DNA of 64,000 nucleotides from Winogradskyella schleiferi (lineage in GTDB: Bacteria > Bacteroidota > Bacteroidia > Flavobacteriales > Flavobacteriaceae), in assembly GCF_013394655.1 (NCBI RefSeq), contig NZ_CP053351.1, forward strand, positions 4,194,001 to 4,258,000, in the 5' to 3' direction. Of this stretch, positions 15,914 to 24,874 are shown one piece after another. The number at the start of each line of letters is the position of its first letter. The first letter of the stretch is position 1. The notes beneath the pieces were generated by a model. It was given only the letters and a program-made list of their open reading frames with translations. It had not been told where the DNA came from and did not search any database. The position numbers and the translations under genes were made by a program.

Positions 15914-17401
15914 CTATAAGATTCCTGCGTTCGCAGGAATTTGGTGCGCAGGAAAAGTTACTTTGAAAACAGTCCCTTTTCCTAGTTGTGATGTAAAGGT
16001 AATACTTCCATTGTAAGTTTCCACAATGTTTTTGACCATTGCTAAACCTAATCCCATTCCGCTAGATTTGGTTGTGAATTTAGGTTCAAATATTTTTGCT
16101 TTCGTGTCTTCTTCAATTCCAGAGCCATTATCTTCAATCGTGATATTGACCATATCAGCTTCACTAAACACACGAACATCGATTTTGGGGTTTTCGGAAT
16201 CGTTAGGAATCGCTTGAATGCCATTTTTAACCAAATTGGTAACCACTCTAATTAATTGTGTTCTATCGAATTTGGCGATGATTTCTTCAGCTTCTGAATG
16301 AAATTCAATATAACCTTCATTAAAAATATCGAGCGCTAGTTTTACAATGTGCACAACATTCAGGTTCTCGCTTTTTTGAGCTGGCATTTTAGCAAAGTTT
16401 GAAAATGCCGACGCAATAGAACTCATGGTATCAATCTGTTGAATCAAAGTATTGCTATATTCATTTACCTTTTGATTGATATTCTCGTCGTCAGGGTCAA
16501 ACTTACGTTGAAAACTCTGTACGGTCAATCGCATTGGTGTCAAAGGATTTTTTATTTCATGCGCCACTTGCTTTGCCATTTCGCGCCATGCTTGCTCGCG
16601 TTCATTGGTTGCCAACACCACAGCACTTGCTTCAAGCTCATCAATCATGCTGTTGTAAGAATTGACCAAAGTTTCTATTTCTTCGCTAGACGATTCAATC
16701 TGAATTTTTTTATTTCGCTTTTCCAAACGTGTTTCATTCATTTTATCACTAATGGTTCGCAATGATTTTGTGATGAAATTAGATATGAAATAAGCAAAAA
16801 TAATCGCCACCAAAATCAACACTAAATAGGCATAAGCCAATCGTGTTAAAAACTCTTTTAACTCTTTGTTTAAAAAATCATCGTTCTCCAAATAGGGTAA
16901 ATTTAAAATCGCTAAGTTTTTAAATTTATCATCAGTTATATAAGAGTAAGACGATTGAAACGTTTCGCCAGCCTCCTTATTTTTAACGACATAACGATGT
17001 TCTAAAGTATTGGAAAGTGTATTCAAAATTTCGGCATCTAAACAACTATCTAAAGTGTCTCGTTGTATAATGCGCTTTGAGCTTTTTAGTAATTGCCCAT
17101 CTAAATCATAAAGGTTAATTTGTAGTTTATGTATGGCATCAATTTCAAATATTTTATCCTTAAAAATTAAAGGGATGTTTTCTGTCGTTACCTCATAAGT
17201 ATTTTCTCTTCCATTTAGAATGAAATCGATATGTTCTTTAATAGCGGCTTCTTTACGCTCTAAACGTTCCTTGTGGTAATCCTTAGCCTCTTCACGATAT
17301 TGGTAAATCGTTACTGCAGCGATTAAAACTGAAGCCACCAAGACCAAAAGTATCATGTTGATAATGATTCGAGTTCGTAAGGATAAACGTTTTCTATTCA
17401 T
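15914..17401 (-). CDS. NtrY-like sensor histidine kinase
   Basis: This is a 495-residue inner-membrane kinase. It has a transmembrane segment near 10-32, a periplasmic sensor of about 150 residues, a second membrane helix near 190-207, a HAMP linker, the H-box MAKQVAHEIKNPLTPMRL (phosphorylated His at about 281) and the ATPase domain with N-box NLVKNGIQAI and G-boxes DNGSGIEE and SSGMGLGLAMVKNI. The start was set at ATG 17401, since the in-frame ATG at 17413 lies in a CCCAT/ATGGG hairpin; the difference is 4 residues. No response regulator is adjacent. The last residues (IPANAGIL) are encoded by a repeat palindrome. Confidence 0.92.
   Translation of the reverse strand: MNRKRLSLRTRIIINMILLVLVASVLIAAVTIYQYREEAKDYHKERLERKEAAIKEHIDFILNGRENTYEVTTENIPLIFKDKIFEIDAIHKLQINLYDLDGQLLKSSKRIIQRDTLDSCLDAEILNTLSNTLEHRYVVKNKEAGETFQSSYSYITDDKFKNLAILNLPYLENDDFLNKELKEFLTRLAYAYLVLILVAIIFAYFISNFITKSLRTISDKMNETRLEKRNKKIQIESSSEEIETLVNSYNSMIDELEASAVVLATNEREQAWREMAKQVAHEIKNPLTPMRLTVQSFQRKFDPDDENINQKVNEYSNTLIQQIDTMSSIASAFSNFAKMPAQKSENLNVVHIVKLALDIFNEGYIEFHSEAEEIIAKFDRTQLIRVVTNLVKNGIQAIPNDSENPKIDVRVFSEADMVNITIEDNGSGIEEDTKAKIFEPKFTTKSSGMGLGLAMVKNIVETYNGSITFTSQLGKGTVFKVTFPAHQIPANAGIL
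15921..15940. repeat. REP-like palindrome inside the kinase 3' end
   Basis: ATTCCTGCG-TT-CGCAGGAAT is a perfect 9-bp inverted repeat. Related hairpins occur at 30568-30585 and, imperfectly, at 56842-56857. Here it supplies the C-terminal codons of the kinase. Confidence 0.65.
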
Positions 17402-17554
17402 AGAAATGCCCATGAAAATGGGAAGCTTTTAATTCGGAATTCTAAGTTTTAAATATAGCAATAATCAATCCAAACCTGCGAAACACAAATTTCAAATTAA
17501 AAAAGCAAAATTCCTATCGTGAATATTTAGAGCTTGTAATTTTAAATTTATTAT

Positions 17555-18103
17555 TTAAGCATCCGGATTTTTAGAGCGAATATTTTTATACAATTTGAAA
17601 CCCAACATGATTAGAATTCCCAGAACCACAATGCCGAGAACGCCAAATATCCAATTGATAGAATTTTTAAGGATGACCAGAAAAACTACCGCAAACAGAA
17701 TAAAAGTAGCCCCTTCGTTCCAGATGCGCATATAGTTTGATGTGACCTTTACCTCATCCTTTTGAAGTTGTTTATAATAGATATGTGTTTTATAGTGGTA
17801 AATAAACAATAGAAGTACAAACAATAATTTCACATGCATCCAACCTTGGTGTAACCAACTTGGCATTAAGATGATCAACCAAATCGCAAATAATGTTGCT
17901 AAAATTGCTGATGGCCAAGTGATAATAAACCATAAGCGCTTTGCCATCAATTTTAATTGCTTACCTAATATTTCCTTTTCTGGCGATGGTTTATGAAACG
18001 CTTCAATTTGATATACAAATAACCTAGGAATATAAAATAACCCAGCAAACCACGTGATGACGAAGATAAGATGAAGTGATTTTATATAGTTATAATATTC
18101 CAT
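17555..18103 (-). CDS. hemJ: HemJ-type protoporphyrinogen IX oxidase (CopD-like membrane protein)
   Basis: This 182-residue integral membrane protein has four to five predicted helices. The N-terminus YIKSLHLIFVITWFAGLFYI, with H11, matches the HemJ signature, and the second conserved site H90-V-K92 is present in GWMHVKLLF. HemJ oxidises protoporphyrinogen IX to protoporphyrin IX, the step just before ferrochelatase. Length is close to family members. It lies about 1.6 kb from hemH on the same strand and near the large heme operon, supporting the call over a generic CopD protein. The C-terminus ends in a basic cytosolic tail. Confidence 0.82.
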   Translation of the reverse strand: MEYYNYIKSLHLIFVITWFAGLFYIPRLFVYQIEAFHKPSPEKEILGKQLKLMAKRLWFIITWPSAILATLFAIWLIILMPSWLHQGWMHVKLLFVLLLFIYHYKTHIYYKQLQKDEVKVTSNYMRIWNEGATFILFAVVFLVILKNSINWIFGVLGIVVLGILIMLGFKLYKNIRSKNPDA

Positions 18104-18169
18104 AATGCAAAGATGATAATTTTATATGGTTATGAAATAGGCTCTGTTCTACAAATATGTTCTTCTAAA

Positions 18170-18318
18170 TCGTCCCGTTAAGGACTTTATGTAGTTAAAA
18201 AACACCATAACTTTTGAGCAAGTGTGCCTTTAGGTACACCATATATTGTACCTAAAGGCACAATTTTAAAAACTATTCTATCCCTTTACCCATATTTTGT
18301 GCCTATCGGGACATTGTA
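18170..18318. repeat. Cluster of REP-like palindromes
   Basis: The centre is a perfect 16-bp inverted repeat, TGTGCCTTTAGGTACA (18223-18238) and TGTACCTAAAGGCACA (18247-18262), with an 8-nt spacer. Related half-words flank it: GTCCCGTTAAGGAC near 18173-18186 and GTGCCTATCGGGACA near 18299-18313. No ORF is present in the 18104-18387 gap. The layout recalls REP/REPIN elements mobilised by RAYT-type transposases; no such transposase is in the window. Confidence 0.65.
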
Positions 18319-18387
18319 ATCCTTAGACTTAATTACTAATAAATGAAAATAATTCTATTCCCTAAATTTAAAATTACGGATTAATAC

Positions 18388-19743
18388 TTATTTAACCGCT
18401 TCCGTTTTTAAATTCAACTTCATTTCACGATGTAAAAAATAGGCCGTTACAATGGTTGATAACACATCAGAAACCGGAAACGCTATCCAAACGCCCAACG
18501 CTCCGTAAAATTTAGGCAAAATAAAAATTAATGGAATAAAGAAAAATCCTTGACGCGTTAAGGTTAACAGCAACGCAGGAATCGCTTTTCCCACCGCTTG
18601 AAAATAGGCAGCACCAATTAACTGAACGGCAATAATTGGTGTGGCTGCAAAAACCCAACGCATGGCAGGTGGTGTTTCTATGAGTACCTCAGCATCTTGC
18701 GTAAATAATCGTGTAATGGATTCTGGGAATATCATTAAAAACACAAAAACGATAGCTGCTAGTAAAGCGGCATATTTTATAGCTGTAATTATAACTTCTC
18801 GTACCCGTTCATATTTTTCTGCACCATAATTAAAACCTGCAATGGGTAAAAATCCTTGGGTGATACCATAAACCGGAAACAAAGCAAACATTAGCATTCT
18901 ACCAACAATGGCATAAGCCGTAACAGACGTTTCACCTCCTAAATCGAATAAAATATTATTCATCAATAGATAAGTGACACTAACAATAGCTTGTCTCGTT
19001 AACGTTACAAATCCAAGTGCACCAATTTCCTTGACAATAGGAAGGTCTAATCCGAAATGATTAAAATCGATTTTTAATTCTGAATTTTTAGATAGGAAAA
19101 ACCAAAGTATAAACACAAAACATAAGATATAAGAGCCTGTGGTTGCCCATGCCGCTCCTGCCATTCCCCAATCAAATACATTGATAAACAATACGTCCAA
19201 AATCAAATTGCCTACGGACGGAAACATCATGGCATACATGGCAAATTTTGGTTTGCCTTCTGCTCTAATGACAGTATTTCCCATCATACAAAGTGCCAAA
19301 ACCGGAACGCCATACAATACAATTCTGTAATAGGTTTTTGCAGGTTGAAAAATAGCTCCTTTTCCACCAAATGCAGGTACGATATCGTTGATATATAGTA
19401 AACCAAAGACTACAAAAACAACCGTTACTAACGTAGTCAATGTAATTTGATTTCCGAATGTTTTTAAAGCTTTTACGGTATTATCTGCACCCAAAGCTCT
19501 AGATATTATTGAAGAACCGCCAATACCAATCGACATCCCAAGCGCTGCAATAAAAAAGGATACGGGAAGCACCACGTTTATGGCTGCTATGGCAGTTGGC
19601 CCAATCCAATTACCAACAAAAATGGTATCGACCAAGATATTAAGCGACATGACCAAAATTCCAATAGATGCAGGTACGGCTTGCTTAATCAGTAATTTAC
19701 CAATGGACTGATTCCCTAATTCTTGTGACGATACTTTTGCCAT
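18388..19743 (-). CDS. MATE-family efflux transporter
   Basis: This 451-residue polytopic protein has twelve predicted membrane helices in two pseudo-symmetric halves. It begins MAKVSSQELGNQSIGKLLIK, followed by the MATE landmarks PASIGILVMSLNILVDTIFVGNWIG and, in the second half, GITQGFLPIAGFNYGAEKYERVRE. MATE proteins export cationic drugs or metabolites using Na+ or H+. The ATG overlaps the hemH stop (TAATG), so it is translationally coupled to ferrochelatase. A role in exporting a porphyrin-related compound is conceivable but not shown; coupling may simply be operon packing. Confidence 0.92.
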   Translation of the reverse strand: MAKVSSQELGNQSIGKLLIKQAVPASIGILVMSLNILVDTIFVGNWIGPTAIAAINVVLPVSFFIAALGMSIGIGGSSIISRALGADNTVKALKTFGNQITLTTLVTVVFVVFGLLYINDIVPAFGGKGAIFQPAKTYYRIVLYGVPVLALCMMGNTVIRAEGKPKFAMYAMMFPSVGNLILDVLFINVFDWGMAGAAWATTGSYILCFVFILWFFLSKNSELKIDFNHFGLDLPIVKEIGALGFVTLTRQAIVSVTYLLMNNILFDLGGETSVTAYAIVGRMLMFALFPVYGITQGFLPIAGFNYGAEKYERVREVIITAIKYAALLAAIVFVFLMIFPESITRLFTQDAEVLIETPPAMRWVFAATPIIAVQLIGAAYFQAVGKAIPALLLTLTRQGFFFIPLIFILPKFYGALGVWIAFPVSDVLSTIVTAYFLHREMKLNLKTEAVK

Positions 19744-20777
19744 TAAACGGCTTCTGTTTTAGTTTTTGCCCATTCCTCTACGATATTGGTAAGCACTTGA
19801 GCAAAATCTTCACGTTCATTTAAACAAGGTATTACGGTAAATTCCTTTCCTCCCATTTCATGAAAAATTTCTTCACCTTCCATGGCAATTTCTTCAAGAG
19901 TTTCTAAACAATCACTTACAAAAGCAGGTGTTACTATGGCCATTTTTTTGATGCCTTCCTTGCCCATTCGCTCAATTGTTCGGTCTGTATAAGGTTTTAA
20001 CCAAGGGTCAAATCCAAGTCTGGATTGAAACGTGGTTGAGTAAGTCCCATTTTTTAACCCGAGTTTTTTGGCGACGTTCACGGTTGTAATTTCGCATTGG
20101 TGTCGGTAACAAAATTCATGTTGTTTACTGCCCATTTTAAAACAACATTTACCGTTCATCTTGCAATTTCCGTTCGTAATATCACTCTTACGAATATGTC
20201 GTTCAGGAACGCCATGATAACTAAAAAGAATATGTTCGTAATCCAAGCCATCCAAAGTTTCAGCAATACTTTTAGACAATACATTGATATAATCTTCACG
20301 ATGGTAAAACGCTGGTGTTCGTGTGATTTTCACATTTGGAAAATATTTGGCAACCAACTCATCTACCTTAACGTCAATGGTTTCTGTAGTTGCCATGGCA
20401 AACTGTGGATATAGCGGAATTGTTTTTATTTCAGTACATCCTTTATCTACTAATTCCTGAAGTCCGTTTTTTAAAGTCATGCTTCCATAACGCATGGCCA
20501 AAGCCACAGGATAATCAACTTTGTCCTGAACTTTTTGTTGTAGCCTTTCTGACAGCACAATTAGTGGAGAACCCTCTTCCCACCATATTTGTTGATACGC
20601 TGCAGCCGACGCTTTTGGTCGTGTATTTAAAATAATACCCTTAACCAATAGTGTTCGCGCCCAAAGAGGAACGTCTATAACGCGTTCGTCCATTAAAAAT
20701 TCACCAAGATATTTCTTTACATCTTTTGGATTTGGACTGTCTGGAGAGCCTAAATTGACTAATAATATGCCTTTCAT
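19743..20777 (-). CDS. hemH: Ferrochelatase
   Basis: This 344-residue enzyme inserts Fe2+ into protoporphyrin IX. Visible landmarks are MKGILLVNLGSPDSP at the N-terminus, the metal-binding His in HILFSYHGVPERHIRKSD (about 184-201), the Cys-rich insertion NCKMNGKCCFKMGSKQHEFCYRHQC (seen in many Bacteroidota), and PAFVSDCLETLEEIAMEG near the C-terminus. Length is typical. A likely -7 element, TACTTTTG, lies at 20922-20929 on the minus strand, giving a leader of about 140 nt. It heads a two-gene unit with the MATE transporter. Confidence 0.95.
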   Translation of the reverse strand: MKGILLVNLGSPDSPNPKDVKKYLGEFLMDERVIDVPLWARTLLVKGIILNTRPKASAAAYQQIWWEEGSPLIVLSERLQQKVQDKVDYPVALAMRYGSMTLKNGLQELVDKGCTEIKTIPLYPQFAMATTETIDVKVDELVAKYFPNVKITRTPAFYHREDYINVLSKSIAETLDGLDYEHILFSYHGVPERHIRKSDITNGNCKMNGKCCFKMGSKQHEFCYRHQCEITTVNVAKKLGLKNGTYSTTFQSRLGFDPWLKPYTDRTIERMGKEGIKKMAIVTPAFVSDCLETLEEIAMEGEEIFHEMGGKEFTVIPCLNEREDFAQVLTNIVEEWAKTKTEAV

Positions 20778-21124
20778 GTGTTTGTGTTTATTTTTTATTT
20801 AGGACACATGCTGTTCGCAATTAAACATTGCGTTGCGTGATAAATTTTTGAACATGCTGGTTTCATGCTGAATTTATTTCAGTATCCCTTAAAGGAGCCA
20901 AGTGATTTTCTTTTTCAATTGCAAAAGTACAACACTTAATGTAATACTTAATAGTGCTTTCCATTCGTTTTATTTATAGTTATATCATCAAATATTTTGT
21001 GAATTTAAAAGTTAATTAATTTGAAAAAGACATCTATAATTATCGTTTTTTATCGACTTTTATAGATTCTATATGGCTGTTTGAGTGAAATAAATATCTT
21101 TACAAGCCCTGATTACACTTAATT
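20778..21124. other. Divergent intergenic region (hemH / TraB-domain gene)
   Basis: This holds the probable hemH promoter (TACTTTTG, 20922-20929, minus) and a near-match TATCTTTA (21095-21102, plus) for the rightward gene. The rest is AT-rich without a supported ORF or strong inverted repeat. Confidence 0.5.
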
Positions 21125-24100
21125 ATGAAAAAAATCCTATCTATATTCCTAATATTATTCACGATAGTTGCCTTCTCACAACAAAAGTATCAAAGCTTAC
21201 TCTGGAAAATTACAGGAAACGGACTCGAAAAACCATCTTATCTCTATGGCACTATGCACGTAAGTAAAAAAGTGGCTTTTCGCTTAGACGATGTGTTTTA
21301 TAAAGCTCTGGAACAAAGTGATTGCATTGCCTTGGAATCAGACCCAACCACGTGGCCTGGTTTTAATTATGAATTGATGCTAGACCAGATGGCTGCCTAT
21401 AACAATTATAACAACGATTTTTACTCCAATCTTTTCAAACTAACGCATCCTGAGGAAATGGCGATTAGAGGTTCGGTTCGTATGGATAATAATGCCGTAA
21501 ATGCTTATTTGTATAGAAAAAGTAGTTCTTCGGATAATTTTGAAGAAGAAACCTATTTGGACATGTTTATTTTTCAAGCCGGAAAGAAAAACAATAAGAA
21601 AATATATGGTTTAGAAGATTTAGCCGAGTCCCGATACTTAACCACCAAAGCCGCTTACAATGCCAACAAAAAAGAATTGGATCCTTGGGTACAAAAATTA
21701 TACGCGAAGGAAAACGCTTATTTAATTCAAGAAAACTTATATCGCGATAGGAATTTAGATTTATTGGATTCCATTGGTGCTGGCGTGAATACGGAATTCT
21801 ACCGAGAAAATATGCTCTATATCCGAAATGAAAATATGGTCATTTCCTTAATGGAACTCATGCCAACCAAATCCGTTTTTGCAGGAGTTGGCGCAGCGCA
21901 TTTGCCAGGAGAACAAGGCATGATTAACATGTTGCGCAAAAGAGGCTATAAAGTAAAAGCCTTAACATCTGAGCAAACAGATTATAGCAAAACCGAAAAA
22001 ACAAAGCTCGACAGTCTTTTTGTAACACCAGAGCTCAAAAAACACCAAACACCAGATGGATTTTTAAGCATCAATACTTATGATGAACTGCGCGAGTTTT
22101 CCTATGGTGGACAAAAATATTATTTAGACCCAGACATGACCAATGGTGCCTATTTAACTATAAACAGAATCAGTCGGTTTTCCTATTTACCTAACGAAAA
22201 AGAGAATATTACCTTAAAAGATATTGATCATTTATTGTACGAAGATATTCCTGGCGATATTATTTCAAAGACAGAATTGACCACACCTTATCCTGGCATT
22301 AGTATCGTTAATAAAACCAAGAAAGGCGAATTTCAGAAATATCATATTTACCAGACACCGTTGGAGATTATTATTATAAAATTTGCTGGCCGTAGTGATT
22401 TTGTCCTTCAACATGAAGATAAAATTTTCACTTCAATCACTTTGAAAACACCTTCAAACAACAATCAACTATTTGTTGCACCAAGTCATAAATTCCAAGT
22501 CAATTTTCCGGAATATTATGTCTCAAGCAACATGCACAACTATGGTAAAAAATTAATTGAAGGCTATAAAAACGATGCTTATTACTTTCTAGAAGAAGCT
22601 GTTTTGAACGATTTAGCTTATATTGAAGAAGATAGTTTTGAAGCTAAATATTTTCATCATGCCTTATATAAAAATTACAAGCTTACTGAAGCTAAAGGCG
22701 GATTTAAAGCAGGCGATTACAAAACTTATGAATCCCAAGCTGTATTAGATTCTAAAGAGAACAAAAATTTACATCTCAAGACCATCGTAAAAGATGGCAG
22801 TTATTATTTATTGGGCTATGTTGGTACTAACGAAGATGAAAAAACCGACTTTTTTAAGTCCTTTAAATTTAATAAAACAGATTATTCGGGTTTTGAAAAG
22901 GTCGTGGATACGTCTTTGCATTTTACTGTGAACAGTAACGCCAAAGCACCTGCACCAAATCCTTACAGTTACAATTATAGCGGTTCACAAAAACCGAAAG
23001 ATTACGAAGAGACCATTAAGGAAACTACTTATTCCACAAATGCCAATGAGCAAATCTCAGTTTCTAGAACCAAGTTTCACGATTTACAAATGTTTCATAA
23101 TGTCGATAGCCTTTGGAAGGATTTAGAGCACAAAGTCAATTACGGAGCACATTATTATAATGAAGCCAAAGGCTTTAAAATTTCAAATCGGTCGTCAAAT
23201 AAAAAGGATAATATTTACACCAACAGTTTTAGTTATACGGATTCGGCAAGTGCCAAAAAAGTGTTGGTTAAAAATATTTTGAAAGAAGGCGTGCTTTTCG
23301 AACTAAAAACTCTGGTGGATTCTATAAGTGGACCTTCAAAATTTGTAACCGAATTTTACGAGTCCTTTTCACCAAAAGACACGCTTTTAGGCAAAAATGT
23401 ACTTCAAGATAAAACCAAACAATTTTTTAAAGCTTTAAAAGCCAATGACAGTTTAGTGTTTGAATCTTATGACTTGGTTAAATTCAAAAAACACAACAGT
23501 AAAGCTATTGTTTCGGTGCTCAAGGATTTTAAATTCGATAAAGAACGTTTAAACATAAAATCGCATCTGGTTGAACAACTTATTAAAATCGATTTAAAGA
23601 ACAATTTACCATTTATAAAACAATTGTATCACGATAGTTATTCAGATCCACAAACCCAAACCTCCATTCTGGAAGGTTTGCTCCGCTCAAACAAAAAAGA
23701 AAATTATAATATCGCCTTAGAACTTATGGAACGCGATTTACCATTGGGAAGTGTTGGCTCTATGTTCTATAATTATTACAAAGAAGATTCCTTGGAACTG
23801 AAGGCATCCTTGTTTCCAAAAATATTGGAATACAGTACGATTTCAGAATACAAACAACCACTTTACACCTTACTGGCAAAAGTAAAAGATAGCGGATTGG
23901 TAAAACCTAAAACCTATAAGAAATACAAAAACCAATTGATTAATGATGGTAAAATGGAAGTGAAGCGAAATTTAGGAAACTACAATTATGGCTATAATAC
24001 GTATTCTTATAATTTAGCGACTTACGTTAGACTTATTTTTCCTTACCGAAATGAACGCACAGCACAAGATTTCTTTGATAAACTGCTAAATGTGGATGAC

Positions 24101-24637
24101 ACCAACGCTTTAGTCAAATATTATGTATTGTTGACCAAGGCGAAAGAAAAGATTCCTCAGAAACTAACAGAAAAGCTTTTGGAAGATGAAGAAAACCAAT
24201 ATTTATTATTAGAAGAATTAGATGAGGCTAAGCTTTTAAGTAAACTGAAATCCATAAACATCAGTCAACGACAATTCGCCAAATCCAAACTCTTATCCGA
24301 TGCGAATTTCGAAAAGGAAAAAGACTCCATTCAGTTTCTTTTTAAACGCGGTTTTGTAACTGATAAAGGCAAAAATGCGGAAATGTATTTCTTTAAAATT
24401 GATAAGGACGACGACTACTCTGGCAGAGTCGAAGCTTTACATTACATCTCTTTTATTAAGCCAAAAGATCCTAACCAATTGGTCGTAGATTACTATTCTA
24501 AATCTGAAAATTATGGCACCATCGTCGATAAAACCAAGGAACTGGAAGAGCAATATACTGAAATCCTCAACTTAGCGATTTATAAGGATAGACAACGTGT
24601 GACGCCAACTGGACGTGATGGGTATTATGATTATTAA
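21125..24637 (+). CDS. Very large secreted TraB/GumN-domain protein
   Basis: This 1170-residue protein has a signal peptide (MKKILSIFLILFTIVAFSQ). Residues ~25-285 form a TraB/GumN domain, with KPSYLYGTMHVSKKVAFRLDD, a conserved acidic CIALESDP and the closing FAGVGAAHLPGEQGMINMLRKRGY. These supply the GTxH and GxxHLxG motifs proposed as the metal or active site. The remaining ~880 residues are not a family I recognise: several beta-rich segments, then from about 800 onward helical repeat-like sequence (HEAT-like rhythm, for example ILEGLLRSNKKENYNIALELMERDL). Typical TraB/GumN proteins are near 300 residues, so the long C-terminal extension is unusual. Confidence 0.85.
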   Translation: MKKILSIFLILFTIVAFSQQKYQSLLWKITGNGLEKPSYLYGTMHVSKKVAFRLDDVFYKALEQSDCIALESDPTTWPGFNYELMLDQMAAYNNYNNDFYSNLFKLTHPEEMAIRGSVRMDNNAVNAYLYRKSSSSDNFEEETYLDMFIFQAGKKNNKKIYGLEDLAESRYLTTKAAYNANKKELDPWVQKLYAKENAYLIQENLYRDRNLDLLDSIGAGVNTEFYRENMLYIRNENMVISLMELMPTKSVFAGVGAAHLPGEQGMINMLRKRGYKVKALTSEQTDYSKTEKTKLDSLFVTPELKKHQTPDGFLSINTYDELREFSYGGQKYYLDPDMTNGAYLTINRISRFSYLPNEKENITLKDIDHLLYEDIPGDIISKTELTTPYPGISIVNKTKKGEFQKYHIYQTPLEIIIIKFAGRSDFVLQHEDKIFTSITLKTPSNNNQLFVAPSHKFQVNFPEYYVSSNMHNYGKKLIEGYKNDAYYFLEEAVLNDLAYIEEDSFEAKYFHHALYKNYKLTEAKGGFKAGDYKTYESQAVLDSKENKNLHLKTIVKDGSYYLLGYVGTNEDEKTDFFKSFKFNKTDYSGFEKVVDTSLHFTVNSNAKAPAPNPYSYNYSGSQKPKDYEETIKETTYSTNANEQISVSRTKFHDLQMFHNVDSLWKDLEHKVNYGAHYYNEAKGFKISNRSSNKKDNIYTNSFSYTDSASAKKVLVKNILKEGVLFELKTLVDSISGPSKFVTEFYESFSPKDTLLGKNVLQDKTKQFFKALKANDSLVFESYDLVKFKKHNSKAIVSVLKDFKFDKERLNIKSHLVEQLIKIDLKNNLPFIKQLYHDSYSDPQTQTSILEGLLRSNKKENYNIALELMERDLPLGSVGSMFYNYYKEDSLELKASLFPKILEYSTISEYKQPLYTLLAKVKDSGLVKPKTYKKYKNQLINDGKMEVKRNLGNYNYGYNTYSYNLATYVRLIFPYRNERTAQDFFDKLLNVDDTNALVKYYVLLTKAKEKIPQKLTEKLLEDEENQYLLLEELDEAKLLSKLKSINISQRQFAKSKLLSDANFEKEKDSIQFLFKRGFVTDKGKNAEMYFFKIDKDDDYSGRVEALHYISFIKPKDPNQLVVDYYSKSENYGTIVDKTKELEEQYTEILNLAIYKDRQRVTPTGRDGYYDY

Positions 24638-24648
24638 TTTTAACAAAT

Positions 24649-24864
24649 ATGAATATGTTTCTAAAAACACTTCGTATTTCTTTATTGATAGGTCTTTTAT
24701 TAATTATAATTCTGACGTTATATTTTATTTCGGATAGGTATGTTCTCAATGTAGGAGTGAAAGGGATAAGTACAGTAGATATAAAAAATATTACATCATA
24801 TTTAATACTGCCTTTAGTCATTTCTATATTAGTTATTTGGCTTTTCGAGAAACTAACGATATGA
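24649..24864 (+). CDS. Small two-helix membrane protein
   Basis: This 71-residue protein has two clear hydrophobic helices (about 10-29 and 49-66) joined by a polar loop containing DRYVLNVGVKGISTVD. It starts 12 nt after the TraB-domain gene in the same direction and ends 11 nt before the converging AraC gene, which fits a real small gene filling the space. No family is recognised. It could anchor or regulate the neighbouring secreted protein; that is speculative. Confidence 0.5.
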   Translation: MNMFLKTLRISLLIGLLLIIILTLYFISDRYVLNVGVKGISTVDIKNITSYLILPLVISILVIWLFEKLTI

Positions 24865-24874
24865 TTGAATAGCC

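Noticed and set aside
15754-15966. 70-codon plus-strand frame between hydratase and kinase genes
   Set aside because: It is made of the hairpins in this gap and overlaps two supported genes.
24567-24821. 84-codon minus-strand frame opposite the small membrane protein
   Set aside because: It overlaps the end of the large TraB-domain gene, and the plus-strand frame has better membrane-helix structure and spacing.
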